From contig NZ_CP014342.1 of NCBI RefSeq assembly GCF_001618685.1, forward strand, positions 3,348,001-3,412,000: a DNA stretch of 64,000 nt, in the 5' to 3' direction. Below are positions 45,433 through 54,832 of this stretch, piece after piece. Position 1 is the first letter of the stretch. The number at the start of each line of letters is the position of its first letter. The stretch is from Geobacillus subterraneus (GTDB taxonomy: Bacteria > Bacillota > Bacilli > Bacillales > Anoxybacillaceae). A model generated the notes under the pieces. That model had not been told where the DNA came from. It did not search any database and worked only from the letters and a program-made list of their open reading frames with translations. The translations under genes and the position numbers were made by a program.

Positions 45433-46326
45433 ATGAGAGAGGAACAAAAACAACCGTCGCTGAAGCGTTTCTTCCGCAAACGTTGGGTATTTCCGGCTAT
45501 TTATCTATCTTGCGCGGCATTGATTGTCGCCGGCGCGCTTTGGTTCCAAGCGGGCAAACAGGAGAACGCGGGCGAAAACGACGTGGCGAAAAACGGCACC
45601 GCCCAGCAAGAAAACCCGGCGATCCCGGTCAATGAAACGGTCGAAAACATTGCGATGCCTGTGCTCGATCCGAACGCGGTGCAGGTGAAAACCCCGTTCT
45701 ATGACGAAAACGCATCAGAACAAGAACAGGAAGCAGCCCTCGTCTTTTATGATCATACGTACCATCCGAACCAAGGCATCGACCTTGTGCGCCAGGACGG
45801 CAAAACGTTTGACGTCACCGCATCGTTAAGCGGCACGGTGACAAAAGCGGAAAAAGACCCGATTTTAGGCTACGTTGTGGAAATCAACCATGAACAAGGG
45901 GTCACGACCGTCTATCAGTCGCTCGCTGATGTGAAAGTGGAAGCAGGCGATACGGTGAAACAAGGCGAAGTGATCGGCAAGGCGGGGCAAAGCGAATTTA
46001 ATAAAGAAGCCGGCATCCACGTCCACTTTGAAATTCGCAAAGACGGCAAGCCGGTTAATCCGATCGATTATGTCGACAAACCGTTGACCGCATTGACCGA
46101 CAAAGCGGGAGATGACGCAGGAACCAATAACGCCAACGTAAGCGAAGAGAAGGAAACGACGCCAAGCGACGAAACAGCGCCGACCGAAAACCATCCGGCG
46201 AACGAAACTGAACAAACGCCGGCTGATGACAACACAACGGCGCCAAGCACCAACAGCCAAGACCAAAATCAAGACACGTCTTCCTACAAAACGCCAGACG
46301 CCTCGATCGGCATGGCAAGAGCGTAA
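45433..46326 (+). CDS. spoIIQ: Stage II sporulation protein Q (SpoIIQ)
   Basis: SpoIIQ is made in the forespore and binds SpoIIIAH of the mother cell across the septum, forming the engulfment zipper and feeding channel. The 297 residues have one membrane helix (about 18-38), a LytM/M23-type domain (about 95-215) and a Pro/Thr/Asp-rich tail. The usual HxGxD zinc motif reads NQGID, so the metal His is missing, while HVHFEIRKDG is kept; a loss of endopeptidase activity is typical of Bacillus SpoIIQ. ATG 45433 has GAGGTGA 5 bp upstream. Confidence 0.92.
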   Translation: MREEQKQPSLKRFFRKRWVFPAIYLSCAALIVAGALWFQAGKQENAGENDVAKNGTAQQENPAIPVNETVENIAMPVLDPNAVQVKTPFYDENASEQEQEAALVFYDHTYHPNQGIDLVRQDGKTFDVTASLSGTVTKAEKDPILGYVVEINHEQGVTTVYQSLADVKVEAGDTVKQGEVIGKAGQSEFNKEAGIHVHFEIRKDGKPVNPIDYVDKPLTALTDKAGDDAGTNNANVSEEKETTPSDETAPTENHPANETEQTPADDNTTAPSTNSQDQNQDTSSYKTPDASIGMARA

Positions 46327-46368
46327 CGAACAAAGCGCTTCATAGAGGAAACGAACGACAAGGAAAAG

Positions 46369-46405
46369 GCCCGTCCGTTTGCCAAAGCAAACAGCGGGCT
46401 TTTTC
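46369..46405 (+). terminator. Terminator of spoIIQ
   Basis: GCCCG/CGGGC and GTTTG/CAAAC stems with a small internal loop are followed by TTTTT. Confidence 0.8.
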
Positions 46406-46503
46406 CATTTTATTGAAGGTGAAAGAGAAAGTGGTTTCCAATACGCCGCTTGAGCCGATATAATGAATGATAGAAAACGGGTGTGAGGCGGGGTGACTAG
46501 CGA

Positions 46504-46953
46504 ATGAAAATCGATGAGATCGACCGCAAAATTCTTGAAATGTTGATTGAAGATGGACGCATGTCGTATGTCGACATCGGCAAACGACTGAATCTTTCCC
46601 GCGTCGCTGTCCGCGAACGGGTGAACCAGCTCGTCAAACATGGCATTATCGAAAAATTTACTGTCGTCATCAACTCGGAGAAGTTCGGCAAACAAGTGTC
46701 GGCGTTTTTCGAGGTTGACTGCGAGCCGGCGTATTTGGTCGAAGTGGCGCAAAAGCTGGCGGAAAATCCGAATGTAGCGAGCTGCTACCAAATGACCGGC
46801 CCGAGCACGCTCCATATGCACGTGCTTGTCGAAGACTTCACCGCCCTCGAGAAATTCATCAACAACGAGCTATACGCGCTCGAAGGCATTACGAGAGTGG
46901 AAAGCCATATTTTGCTGCGCCGCTTCAAAAGCCGGACGGGGTTGAAGTTGTAG
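46504..46953 (+). CDS. Lrp/AsnC family transcriptional regulator (YwrC-like by context)
   Basis: This 149-residue protein has the Lrp layout: a helix-turn-helix (MSYVDIGKRLNLSRVAVRERVNQL) in the first 60 residues and an amino-acid-binding RAM domain after it (VEVAQKLAENPNVASCYQMTG, HVLVEDFTALEKFI). Such proteins bind DNA as dimers or octamers and often control a neighbouring transport operon. Here the next genes are a peptide-type ABC importer, a GGT-like enzyme and two ChrA halves; B. subtilis has an Lrp gene (ywrC) beside ywrD and ywrBA. The ligand is unknown. Confidence 0.85.
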   Translation: MKIDEIDRKILEMLIEDGRMSYVDIGKRLNLSRVAVRERVNQLVKHGIIEKFTVVINSEKFGKQVSAFFEVDCEPAYLVEVAQKLAENPNVASCYQMTGPSTLHMHVLVEDFTALEKFINNELYALEGITRVESHILLRRFKSRTGLKL

Positions 46954-46984
46954 CCGGCTGGAGCGGGACGAAAAAGCATTGTCC

Positions 46985-47010
46985 AACGCCCTGTAAAAGG
47001 GCGTTTTTTT
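46985..47010 (+). terminator. Terminator of the Lrp-family gene
   Basis: AACGCCCT/AGGGCGTT with a GTAAA loop is followed by TTTTT. Confidence 0.9.
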
Positions 47011-47023
47011 GTTTAACTAAAAA

Positions 47024-47092
47024 AATTCGTTTTTTTTAGAGAATTGTGTAGAAAAATGATTTGAATTCCTATATAATCATAAAAAACGAAAT
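47024..47092. promoter_or_regulatory. AT-rich promoter of the ABC importer operon with flanking inverted arms
   Basis: A perfect TATAAT lies at 47072-47077. Arms AATTCGTTTTTT (47024-47035) and AAAAAACGAAAT (47081-47092) are inverted copies with one mismatch that bracket the promoter. The -35 is weak. The layout suggests an operator pair, possibly for the Lrp protein encoded just upstream, which is an inference. The rest of the gap to 47185 is AT-rich with no gene. Confidence 0.5.
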
Positions 47093-47185
47093 GGAAATTA
47101 ACTTTGTTAAATAATCATTCAATTTTCATTAACAAACGTATACAAAATTCTCTTTTATACAAACAACAGAAAAGGGGTGAACAAG

Positions 47186-48127
47186 GTGGCAGGAATGATT
47201 GTCAGAAGATTTTTTCAGCTTGTCTTGTTGCTCGTCGGTATCTCGTTTCTCGTATTTACGAGCATGTACATCGCTCCAGGAGACCCGGCAGCGATCATTG
47301 CCGGCCCGACCGCATCGCAGTCAGACATTGACGCCATCCGCGACGATTTAGGGCTCAACGACCCGTTTCTCGTCCAGTATGGCCGTTACATGAACGGGCT
47401 GCTTCACGGTGATCTCGGGTACTCATACCAGACGAAACAGCCGGTGTGGGACGCGATCGCAACGAGGTTTCCGAACACGCTGAAACTCGCTGTCGCCAGC
47501 ATTATTGTCGCCGTGATCATCGGCGTGGTTGCCGGCATTATCTCCGCCATCCGGCAAAATTCATGGTTTGACGTTTCCAGCACTGTTTTTGCCTTGGCGG
47601 GGATTTCGATCCCGAACTTTTGGCTTGGCACTGTGCTCATTTTAATCTTTGCCGTCAACTTGCAATTACTGCCAGTCGGTGGGTTGGACGCGCCGTTTTA
47701 CACGGCAGAAGGGTTGAAGCAACTCGTGCTGCCGGCCATTACGCTCGGGACCGGATCGGCGGCGATGATCGCAAGGATGAGCCGCTCATCGATGCTTGAG
47801 GTCATCCGGGCCGACTTTATCCGGACGGCGCGGGCGAAAGGGCTGCGAGAGCGGACGGTCATTTGGGTGCACGCCTTGCGCAATGCGATGATTCCGGTCA
47901 TCACCGTCATCGGCTTGAACTTTGGCTTTTTGCTCGGCGGCACGATCATTACCGAGCAAGTTTTCGCCATTAACGGTGTCGGCCGTCTGATGGTGCAGGC
48001 CATCGCCGCTAGGGATTTTCCGATGGTGCAAGGTTCTGTTTTGCTTGTCGCTACGTTGTTTGTTTTAGTCAACTTGATTGTTGACATCATCTATACGTTT
48101 ATTGATCCGCGCATCAGCTACGATTAA
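47186..48127 (+). CDS. Peptide/nickel-type ABC transporter permease 1 (DppB/GsiC family)
   Basis: This 313-residue inner-membrane permease has the family N-terminal RRFFQLVLLLVGISFLVF, six helices and the EAA-type loop (RTARAKGLRERTVIWVHALRNAMIPV) that contacts the ATPases. It is the first gene of a five-gene importer. GTG 47186 has AAAGGGG about 9 bp upstream; GTG 47177 overlaps that site. The substrate cannot be told from sequence: di- or oligopeptide, or glutathione-like peptide, are the main options. Confidence 0.9.
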   Translation: MAGMIVRRFFQLVLLLVGISFLVFTSMYIAPGDPAAIIAGPTASQSDIDAIRDDLGLNDPFLVQYGRYMNGLLHGDLGYSYQTKQPVWDAIATRFPNTLKLAVASIIVAVIIGVVAGIISAIRQNSWFDVSSTVFALAGISIPNFWLGTVLILIFAVNLQLLPVGGLDAPFYTAEGLKQLVLPAITLGTGSAAMIARMSRSSMLEVIRADFIRTARAKGLRERTVIWVHALRNAMIPVITVIGLNFGFLLGGTIITEQVFAINGVGRLMVQAIAARDFPMVQGSVLLVATLFVLVNLIVDIIYTFIDPRISYD

Positions 48128-48152
48128 ATGAAGGATAGAGAGGGGGAAAACG

Positions 48153-49055
48153 ATGGAAACCGGTGCAGCGGTGAACACAGGCCATGCGACAGCCGGCCTT
48201 GGGCGCAAAAAGGAAAAAATGTATGTCACCACGATCAAGCGGCTGCTGAAAAACCGATTAGCGGTCGTAGGGCTTCTCATTATCGCCATTCAAGTGCTGA
48301 TGGCCATCTTTGCCCCGTGGCTGGCCACCCATGACCCGGTGAAGCAAAACTTGGCAGCTGCCGAACTGCCTGCCTTCTCCGACGGCCACTGGCTTGGAAC
48401 CGATAACTATGGGCGGGACATTTGGAGCCGCATCGTATATGGCGCCCGCATTTCTCTCGTTGTCGGCATCGTTTCCGTCAGCTTAGGGCTGATCGGCGGG
48501 GTGGCGCTCGGGTTGTTGGCGGGATATTACAAAAAGCTTGATGGACTGATCATGCGGATTGTCGATTTGCTGTTTGCGTTTCCGGGCATTTTGCTCGCCA
48601 TGCTTATCATCGCGATTTTAGGCACAGGTCTAATCAATGTGGCGATCGCCATCAGTATTTGGTCGATCCCGACATGCGCCCGCATCGTCCGCGGCAGCGT
48701 CTTGTCCGTGAAAAACCGCGAGTACATTTTGGCGATGAAAGCGCTCGGGGCGAGCAACGCCCGCATCATCATCAAGCATATTTTGCCAAACTGTCTGGCG
48801 CCGATTATCGTTTTTGCGACGATGCGCATGGCGACCGCCATTTTGTCGACCGCTTCGCTCAGCTATCTAGGGCTAGGCGCCCAGCCGCCGACGCCGGAGT
48901 GGGGGGCGATGATCGCCGCCGGACAGGCGTTTATGTGGACATCGCCGCATATGACGATCGTCCCAGGCATCGCGATTATGCTTGTCGTCTTTGCTTTTAA
49001 CGTCGTGGGCGACGGATTGCGCGATGCGCTTGATCCGAACATGGATATCAACTAA
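48153..49055 (+). CDS. Peptide/nickel-type ABC transporter permease 2 (DppC/GsiD family)
   Basis: This 300-residue permease pairs with the preceding one. It has a cytoplasmic N-terminal tail, six helices and the typical LGTDNYGRDIWSRIVYGARISL motif near residue 80. The EAA loop AMKALGASNARIIIKHILPN is near residue 195, and the C-terminus NVVGDGLRDALDP is typical. GAGGGGG lies upstream of ATG 48153. Confidence 0.9.
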   Translation: METGAAVNTGHATAGLGRKKEKMYVTTIKRLLKNRLAVVGLLIIAIQVLMAIFAPWLATHDPVKQNLAAAELPAFSDGHWLGTDNYGRDIWSRIVYGARISLVVGIVSVSLGLIGGVALGLLAGYYKKLDGLIMRIVDLLFAFPGILLAMLIIAILGTGLINVAIAISIWSIPTCARIVRGSVLSVKNREYILAMKALGASNARIIIKHILPNCLAPIIVFATMRMATAILSTASLSYLGLGAQPPTPEWGAMIAAGQAFMWTSPHMTIVPGIAIMLVVFAFNVVGDGLRDALDPNMDIN

Positions 49056-49083
49056 CTCAACATACCTATTGGGGGGAAAAACA

Positions 49084-50643
49084 GTGAAAAAGAAGTATTG
49101 GTCCTACGGACTGCTCGCTCTTGTCCTTGCTATTTCGATGGCGTTGGCCGGATGTGGAGGCAAGTCGGCTTCCAACAACGCTTCGTCCGGCTCGCAAGGG
49201 AAAGGGAACGTCGCCCAAGAGTTGACGTATGCGACAACGTCTGATGTCGTCGGCCTGTCGCCGATTTTAACGAATGACTCCGTATCATCGACAGTGATTG
49301 ATCAAGTATATGAAACGTTGTTTGTCCGCGACCCGGAAACGATGGAAATTAAGCCGCACTTGGCAGAATCGTACGAAAACCCGGACGATAAAACGTGGGT
49401 CATTAAATTGAAACAAGGCATTAAGTTCCACGACGGCACCGACTTCAACGCCGAAGCGGTCAAATATACGTTCGACAAGTTAAGAGATCCGAAAACAGCA
49501 GCGCCGCGGGCTTCACTTCTTGAGCCGGTCGAATCGGTGGAAGTGAAGGACGAGTATACGGTTGTCATCAAAACGAAATACCCGTACGGTCCGATGTTGG
49601 CTGCTTTAGCACACTCAAATGCTGCGATCGTCAGCCCGACGGCCGACCAAAAGCAAGATTTAATGAAACAGCCAGTCGGCACTGGTCCGTTCAAATTTGT
49701 TGAATGGGTGCCGGGGGACCATGTGACGTTAGAGAAGAATGAACAGTATTGGCAAGGGGCGCCGACGCTGGAGAAAGTGACGTTCAAAGTCGTTCCGGAA
49801 GTGACGACGGCCATTTCAATGTTGCAAACTGGCCAAGTGCAATTGATCGACAGTATACCGGCTGAACAGCTTTCCCGCATTGAATCGATGAAAAACGTCC
49901 AACTGATCAAAAAAGAAGGCACGCCAGTCTATTACTTAGGGTTTAACATGAAAAAGGCGCCGATGAACGAGCTTGCGTTCCGCCAGGCAGTTTCTTACGC
50001 CATTAACAAAGACGAGTACATTCAACAGTTAAAAGGCCTCGGCGTGAAATCAAACAGCGTCATCGGCCCGAAAGTGTTCGGCTATGATGAAGCGTCGGAA
50101 AATGTCGCCTACACCTACGATCCGGAAAAGGCGAAACAACTCGTTGAGGAACATGGTTATAAAGGAACAACACTTAAAATGCTTGTTCCTAACACACCGG
50201 CTCAGATGAAAATGGCTGAGATCGTCCAAGCGCAATTGAAAGAAGTCGGTATTAACGCTGAAATTGAGTCGATGGAGTGGGGGACTTTCCTAGATTCGGC
50301 GAGACAAGGGAAGTATGATATTACATTTCTTAGCTGGGCGAACCTCACAGCTGACGGCAGTGAGTTATTTTACCCGAACTTCCATTCAAAAAATGCCGGT
50401 GCAACAAACCGGATATTTTACAACAATCCAACCTTCGACAAGCTTGTCGAAGAATCGCGCACCGCTATTGATCCGGAAGTGCGGAAACAAAAGCTGAAAG
50501 AGGCAAATGAATTTCTATTGAAAGATGCCGCCGTTGTTGTCATGAACCATGGCGTTGTGACGGCAGCTGTCGACAAATCGGTGAAAGGGTTAGAGATCGA
50601 TGCCACAGGACAATGGTCGCTCTATCACGTTCATAGAGAGTAG
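49084..50643 (+). CDS. Peptide-type ABC transporter substrate-binding lipoprotein
   Basis: This 519-residue protein is a family 5 solute-binding lipoprotein with lipobox LAGC (Cys24). Conserved cluster C features are visible, such as YETLFVRDPETMEIKPHLAES and QPVGTGPFKF. It captures the substrate outside the membrane and delivers it to the permeases. The start GTG 49084 is chosen by GGGGGG just upstream and because it begins a clean signal peptide; the longer frame from 48982 overlaps the permease gene. Confidence 0.92.
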   Translation: MKKKYWSYGLLALVLAISMALAGCGGKSASNNASSGSQGKGNVAQELTYATTSDVVGLSPILTNDSVSSTVIDQVYETLFVRDPETMEIKPHLAESYENPDDKTWVIKLKQGIKFHDGTDFNAEAVKYTFDKLRDPKTAAPRASLLEPVESVEVKDEYTVVIKTKYPYGPMLAALAHSNAAIVSPTADQKQDLMKQPVGTGPFKFVEWVPGDHVTLEKNEQYWQGAPTLEKVTFKVVPEVTTAISMLQTGQVQLIDSIPAEQLSRIESMKNVQLIKKEGTPVYYLGFNMKKAPMNELAFRQAVSYAINKDEYIQQLKGLGVKSNSVIGPKVFGYDEASENVAYTYDPEKAKQLVEEHGYKGTTLKMLVPNTPAQMKMAEIVQAQLKEVGINAEIESMEWGTFLDSARQGKYDITFLSWANLTADGSELFYPNFHSKNAGATNRIFYNNPTFDKLVEESRTAIDPEVRKQKLKEANEFLLKDAAVVVMNHGVVTAAVDKSVKGLEIDATGQWSLYHVHRE

Positions 50644-50651
50644 GGGATAGC

Positions 50652-51656
50652 ATGGCTGAAACATTGCTGCGTGTCGAGAACCTTGTCACGACCTTCAGCA
50701 CGGCGGAGGGAAAACTCTCCGCTGTGCGGGGGGTTTCTTTTTCCGTTCGCAAAGGGGAGACGCTTTGCATTGTCGGTGAATCAGGGTGTGGGAAAAGCAT
50801 CACCTCGCTGTCGATCATGGGCTTGCTTCCGAGCAACGGCAAGGTAGAGAGCGGGTCGATTGAGTTTGCCGGCCGCGATTTGACGAAACTGTCGAAAGAG
50901 GAGTTGCGCCGCATTCGCGGAAACGAAATGTCGATGATTTTTCAAGAGCCGATGACGGCGCTTAACCCGGTTTTCACGATCGGTTATCAACTTCGCGAAC
51001 CGCTCATGCTCCATCAAAAGTTGTCGAAACAGGAAGCGCACGAGCGGGGCATTGCGCTGCTCAAGCAAGTCGGCATTCCGTTTCCGGAAAAGCGGATGAA
51101 GCAATACCCGCATGAGCTAAGCGGCGGGATGAGACAGCGCGTCATGATCGCTATGGCGCTTGCCTGTCATCCGAGCCTGCTCATCGCCGATGAGCCGACG
51201 ACGGCCCTTGATGTGACGATTCAGGCGCAAATTCTCGACTTGATGAACGAGCTAAAGCAAAAATTGAACATGGCCGTCATTTTAATTACCCACGATATGG
51301 GGGTTGTCGCCGAAATGGCCGACCGGGTGATGGTCATGTACGCCGGGGAGAAAGTGGAGGAAGGCGATGTCGAAAGCATTTTCGCCAATCCGCGCCATCC
51401 GTATACAAAAGGGCTGCTGCAATCCGTGCCGAGCGTTGATGACGAGGAGTATTCACTCGAACCGATTCCAGGCACGCTGCCGAGTTTAAACGAACAAATT
51501 GACGGCTGCCGGTTCCACCCGCGCTGCCCGTTTGCGACTGATCAATGCCGGACGGCACCGCCGCCGGAGAGAACGATCAGCGCCAGCCATTCCGTCCGCT
51601 GCTGGTTAGAAGAGGGGGTTCACAACGATGAGCAAGTCAAAGCAGCCACTTCTTAA
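50652..51656 (+). CDS. Peptide ABC transporter ATP-binding protein 1 (DppD/OppD family)
   Basis: This 334-residue ATPase has Walker A GESGCGKS near residue 40, signature LSGGMRQRV, Walker [13 protein letters not shown] and the family C-terminal Cys-rich part [14 protein letters not shown], which in OppD/DppD proteins can bind an iron-sulfur cluster. It overlaps the next gene by 29 bp. Confidence 0.92.
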   Translation: MAETLLRVENLVTTFSTAEGKLSAVRGVSFSVRKGETLCIVGESGCGKSITSLSIMGLLPSNGKVESGSIEFAGRDLTKLSKEELRRIRGNEMSMIFQEPMTALNPVFTIGYQLREPLMLHQKLSKQEAHERGIALLKQVGIPFPEKRMKQYPHELSGGMRQRVMIAMALACHPSLLIADEPTTALDVTIQAQILDLMNELKQKLNMAVILITHDMGVVAEMADRVMVMYAGEKVEEGDVESIFANPRHPYTKGLLQSVPSVDDEEYSLEPIPGTLPSLNEQIDGCRFHPRCPFATDQCRTAPPPERTISASHSVRCWLEEGVHNDEQVKAATS

Positions 51657-52605
51657 GTTGGAAAGCGTGAAAAAGTATTACCCGATCAGGGGGGGACTGT
51701 TGCGGCGCGTTCAAGGCTACGTAAAGGCGGTCGAGAACGTTTCCCTTGACGTGTTTGCCGGAGAGAGCATCGGCATCGTCGGTGAATCAGGCTGTGGGAA
51801 GTCGACCCTTGGCCGGACGATTCTCGGTTTAGAAGAGGCAACGGACGGATCGATCTTTTTCCAAGGCGAAGAAATCAGCCGCTTGCCGGAACGGCAGCGC
51901 AAACGGTGGAAAAAAGAAATGCAGATGGTATTCCAAGATCCGTACGCCTCGCTGAACCCCCGTCAACGCATCGGCCACGCGCTCGAGGAAGCGTTTGTCA
52001 TCCATACGGACATGACAAAGGCCGAGCGCGAGGAGCGCGTGTTGCAGCTGCTCCAAGAAGTCGGGCTCCGTCCGGAACATTACGACCGCTATCCGCATGA
52101 ATTCAGCGGCGGCCAGCGGCAGCGGATCGGCATCGCCCGGGCGATTGCCTTGAATCCATCGCTCGTCATTTGCGATGAGGCCGTCTCCGCGCTAGACGTA
52201 TCTGTCCAAGCACAAATCATTAAACTGCTAAAAGACATTCAAGAAAAACATGAGCTGACGTATTTATTCATCTCCCACGATTTAGGGGTCGTGCGCCATT
52301 TTTGCAACCGGGTGCTCGTCATGTATTTAGGCCATGCAGTCGAGCTTGCGCCGTCGCGGGAATTGTACGCCAATCCGCTGCATCCGTATACGAAGGCGTT
52401 ATTGTCCGCCATTCCGCGGCCGAAGCCGGGCGCTAGGCGGGAGCGTATTCGCCTTGAAGGCGACTTGCCGAACCCGGCCAATCCGCCGAAAGGCTGCCCG
52501 TTCCATACGCGCTGCCCGGTGGCGACCGAACGATGCAAACAAGAACGGCCGGAGTGGAAAGAAGCGGCTCCAGGTCATTTTGTCGCTTGTCATGAAGTGA
52601 AGTGA
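51628..52605 (+). CDS. Peptide ABC transporter ATP-binding protein 2 (DppF/OppF family)
   Basis: This 325-residue partner ATPase has Walker A GESGCGKS near residue 54, signature FSGGQRQRIG, Walker B VICDEAVSALD and C-terminal CPFHTRCPVATERC. It completes a five-gene importer and is followed after 12 bp by the GGT-like gene, so they are probably co-transcribed. Confidence 0.92.
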   Translation: MSKSKQPLLKLESVKKYYPIRGGLLRRVQGYVKAVENVSLDVFAGESIGIVGESGCGKSTLGRTILGLEEATDGSIFFQGEEISRLPERQRKRWKKEMQMVFQDPYASLNPRQRIGHALEEAFVIHTDMTKAEREERVLQLLQEVGLRPEHYDRYPHEFSGGQRQRIGIARAIALNPSLVICDEAVSALDVSVQAQIIKLLKDIQEKHELTYLFISHDLGVVRHFCNRVLVMYLGHAVELAPSRELYANPLHPYTKALLSAIPRPKPGARRERIRLEGDLPNPANPPKGCPFHTRCPVATERCKQERPEWKEAAPGHFVACHEVK

Positions 52606-52617
52606 GGAGGGGTTGCG

Positions 52618-54222
52618 ATGGACTACTTATACCACCCATACCCGTCGCAGCGGATGACGGTGTTTGCCAAAAACGGCGTTGTGGCGACATCACAGCCGCT
52701 CGCTGCCCAGGCGGGGCTTGAGGTGCTGAAAAAAGGCGGCAACGCCATCGATGCGGCGGTCGCCGCCGCGGCCTGCCTGACGGTCGTCGAGCCGACATCG
52801 AACGGCATCGGCGGCGATGCGTTCGCCCTCGTCTGGACGAACGGGAAGTTGTACGGCTTAAACGCGAGCGGCTATGCGCCGGCTGCCATTTCGCTTGACG
52901 CGCTAAAAGAGCGCGGCTATACGGAAATGCCGAAGTACGGCTTCGCCCCGGTGACGGTCCCGGGCGCACCGGCGGCGTGGGCGGCGCTGTCGAAGCGCTT
53001 CGGCCGCCTGCCGCTTGCCGACACGCTCGCGCCGGCGATCGCTTATGCTGAAAACGGCTACCCGGTATCGCCCGTGCTCGGGAAGTACTGGGCGAACGCC
53101 TACCGAGTGTACAAAGAAGCGCTCCGCGGGCCGGAGTTCGCTTCGTGGTTTGCGACGTTTGCGCCGGGCGGCCGCGCCCCGAAGATCGGGGAAGTATGGG
53201 CGTCGCCTGATCATGCGGCGACGCTTCGCTCCATCGCGGAAACGGAAGCGGAAAGCTTTTACCGCGGCGAGCTGGCGGAAAAAATCGCCGCCTTCTCGAA
53301 GCAATACGACGGCTTTTTGACGCTCGAGGATCTCGCCGAGTATGAACCGGAATGGGTTGAGCCGATTTCTGTCTCCTACCGCGGCTATGACGTATGGGAA
53401 ATCCCGCCGAACGGCCAAGGGCTTGTCGCGTTGATGGCGCTCAACATCATGAACGGGTTTGACGTGCCAAACGTTCCGGACGTTGAGACATGCCACCGGC
53501 AAATCGAGGCGATGAAGCTGGCCTTTGCCGACGGGAAAGCGTATATCGCCGACCGCCGCTATATGGACTATCGCGTCGATGAGCTGTTATCCGAATCGTT
53601 TGCCGCCATGCGCCGGGCGCAAATCGGTGAGGAGGCGCTCACGCCGGAGCCGGGAACGCCGCCAAAAGGCGGAACGGTCTATTTGGCTGCCGCTGACGGT
53701 GAAGGCAATATGGTGTCGTTCATCCAAAGCAACTATATGGGCTTCGGATCCGGCCTCGTTGTGCCGGGCACAGGGATCGCCCTGCACAACCGCGGCCATA
53801 ACTTCGCCTTTGATGACGGCCATCCGAACGGGCTCGCACCAAGGAAAAAGCCGTACCATACGATCATCCCCGGCTTTTTGACGAAAGGCGGCACACCGAT
53901 CGGCCCGTTTGGCGTCATGGGCGGGTTCATGCAGCCGCAAGGGCATATGCAAGTGATCATGAACACGGTCGATTTCGCGCTGAATCCGCAAGCGGCGCTC
54001 GATGCGCCCCGTTGGCAGTGGATGGAAGGGAAAACCGTGCTCGTCGAGCCGCGCTTCCCGCGCCATATTGCCGAAGCGCTCGCCCGCAAAGGGCACGACA
54101 TCCGTGTGGCGTTAGACGGCGGCCCGTTCGGCCGCGGGCAAATCGTTTGGCGCGATCCTCACACCGGCGTGCTCGCTGCCGGGACGGAGCCGCGCACGGA
54201 TGGAGCGGTCGCCGCTTGGTGA
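52618..54222 (+). CDS. Gamma-glutamyltransferase-like hydrolase (YwrD-like, cytoplasmic)
   Basis: This 534-residue protein belongs to the gamma-glutamyltranspeptidase family of self-cleaving enzymes. Family parts are KKGGNAIDAAVAAA and the NGIGGDAFALVW region in the large subunit. The likely nucleophile is Thr353 in KGGTVYLAAADGEGN, where the chain would be cut; Ser371 sits where classical enzymes have Thr409. There is no signal peptide, unlike secreted Ggt, so it probably works in the cytoplasm on imported gamma-glutamyl compounds. It follows the ABC importer directly. B. subtilis YwrD is a similar protein near ywrA/ywrB. Confidence 0.86.
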   Translation: MDYLYHPYPSQRMTVFAKNGVVATSQPLAAQAGLEVLKKGGNAIDAAVAAAACLTVVEPTSNGIGGDAFALVWTNGKLYGLNASGYAPAAISLDALKERGYTEMPKYGFAPVTVPGAPAAWAALSKRFGRLPLADTLAPAIAYAENGYPVSPVLGKYWANAYRVYKEALRGPEFASWFATFAPGGRAPKIGEVWASPDHAATLRSIAETEAESFYRGELAEKIAAFSKQYDGFLTLEDLAEYEPEWVEPISVSYRGYDVWEIPPNGQGLVALMALNIMNGFDVPNVPDVETCHRQIEAMKLAFADGKAYIADRRYMDYRVDELLSESFAAMRRAQIGEEALTPEPGTPPKGGTVYLAAADGEGNMVSFIQSNYMGFGSGLVVPGTGIALHNRGHNFAFDDGHPNGLAPRKKPYHTIIPGFLTKGGTPIGPFGVMGGFMQPQGHMQVIMNTVDFALNPQAALDAPRWQWMEGKTVLVEPRFPRHIAEALARKGHDIRVALDGGPFGRGQIVWRDPHTGVLAAGTEPRTDGAVAAW

Positions 54223-54247
54223 AACTAGCGATAAAGGAATGACAACG

Positions 54248-54832
54248 ATGAATCAATGGCACTTGTTTCTCGCCTTTTTTCGTGTCGGCATGCTCGGGTA
54301 CGGGGGCGGTCCGTCCTCGATCCCGCTCGTGCGCGCCGAAGTGGTGACAAAATACCGCTGGATGACGGACGAAGAATTCGCCGAGATTTTGGCCATCGCC
54401 AACGCCTTGCCCGGCCCGATCGCGACGAAGCTCGCCGGCTATATCGGCTACCGCGTAGGCGGTGCGTTTGGGCTTTTGAACGCCGTCGTAGCGACGACCG
54501 CCCCGACGGTGGTGCTAATGATCGTGCTGTTGGCGGTGCTGTCATCGTTCAAGGACACGCCGTGGGTCGCCGGGATGACGAAAGCGGTCGTCCCTGTTGT
54601 CGCGGTTATGCTTGCCGAGATGACGTGGCAGTTCACCAAACAGGCGCGCGCCGCCCTCGGCATCTGGCCGGCGGCCTTGCTTCTTGCCGCTTGCTTTGTC
54701 GCCTTGCAGTGGCTCGGGCTTCACCCGGCGCTTGTCGTCGCCCTGTTGCTTGTGGCGGCGTTTGTCGGGCGGAGACAACCGGAAGCGGCGAATGGAAACG
54801 AGCGCGGTGAAAGGAGGAAGGTGTCGCCATGA
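54248..54832 (+). CDS. Chromate transporter-family half protein 1 (ChrA, short form)
   Basis: This 194-residue membrane protein has about five to six helices and the ChrA domain motif GYGGGPSSIPLVRAE near residue 18, then ALPGPIATKLAGYIGY. Full-size ChrA has two such domains; here each is a separate gene. ChrA proteins move chromate or related oxyanions out. ATG 54248 is 9 bp from AAAGGA; ATG 54239 touches that site. It resembles B. subtilis ywrB/ywrA in pairing. The substrate is unproven. Confidence 0.85.
   Translation: MNQWHLFLAFFRVGMLGYGGGPSSIPLVRAEVVTKYRWMTDEEFAEILAIANALPGPIATKLAGYIGYRVGGAFGLLNAVVATTAPTVVLMIVLLAVLSSFKDTPWVAGMTKAVVPVVAVMLAEMTWQFTKQARAALGIWPAALLLAACFVALQWLGLHPALVVALLLVAAFVGRRQPEAANGNERGERRKVSP

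Noticed and set aside
47100-47150. Possible CodY box (AATTTTCATTAACAA) upstream of the ABC importer
   Set aside because: It has about five mismatches to the 15-base consensus in AT-rich DNA, where such matches occur by chance.
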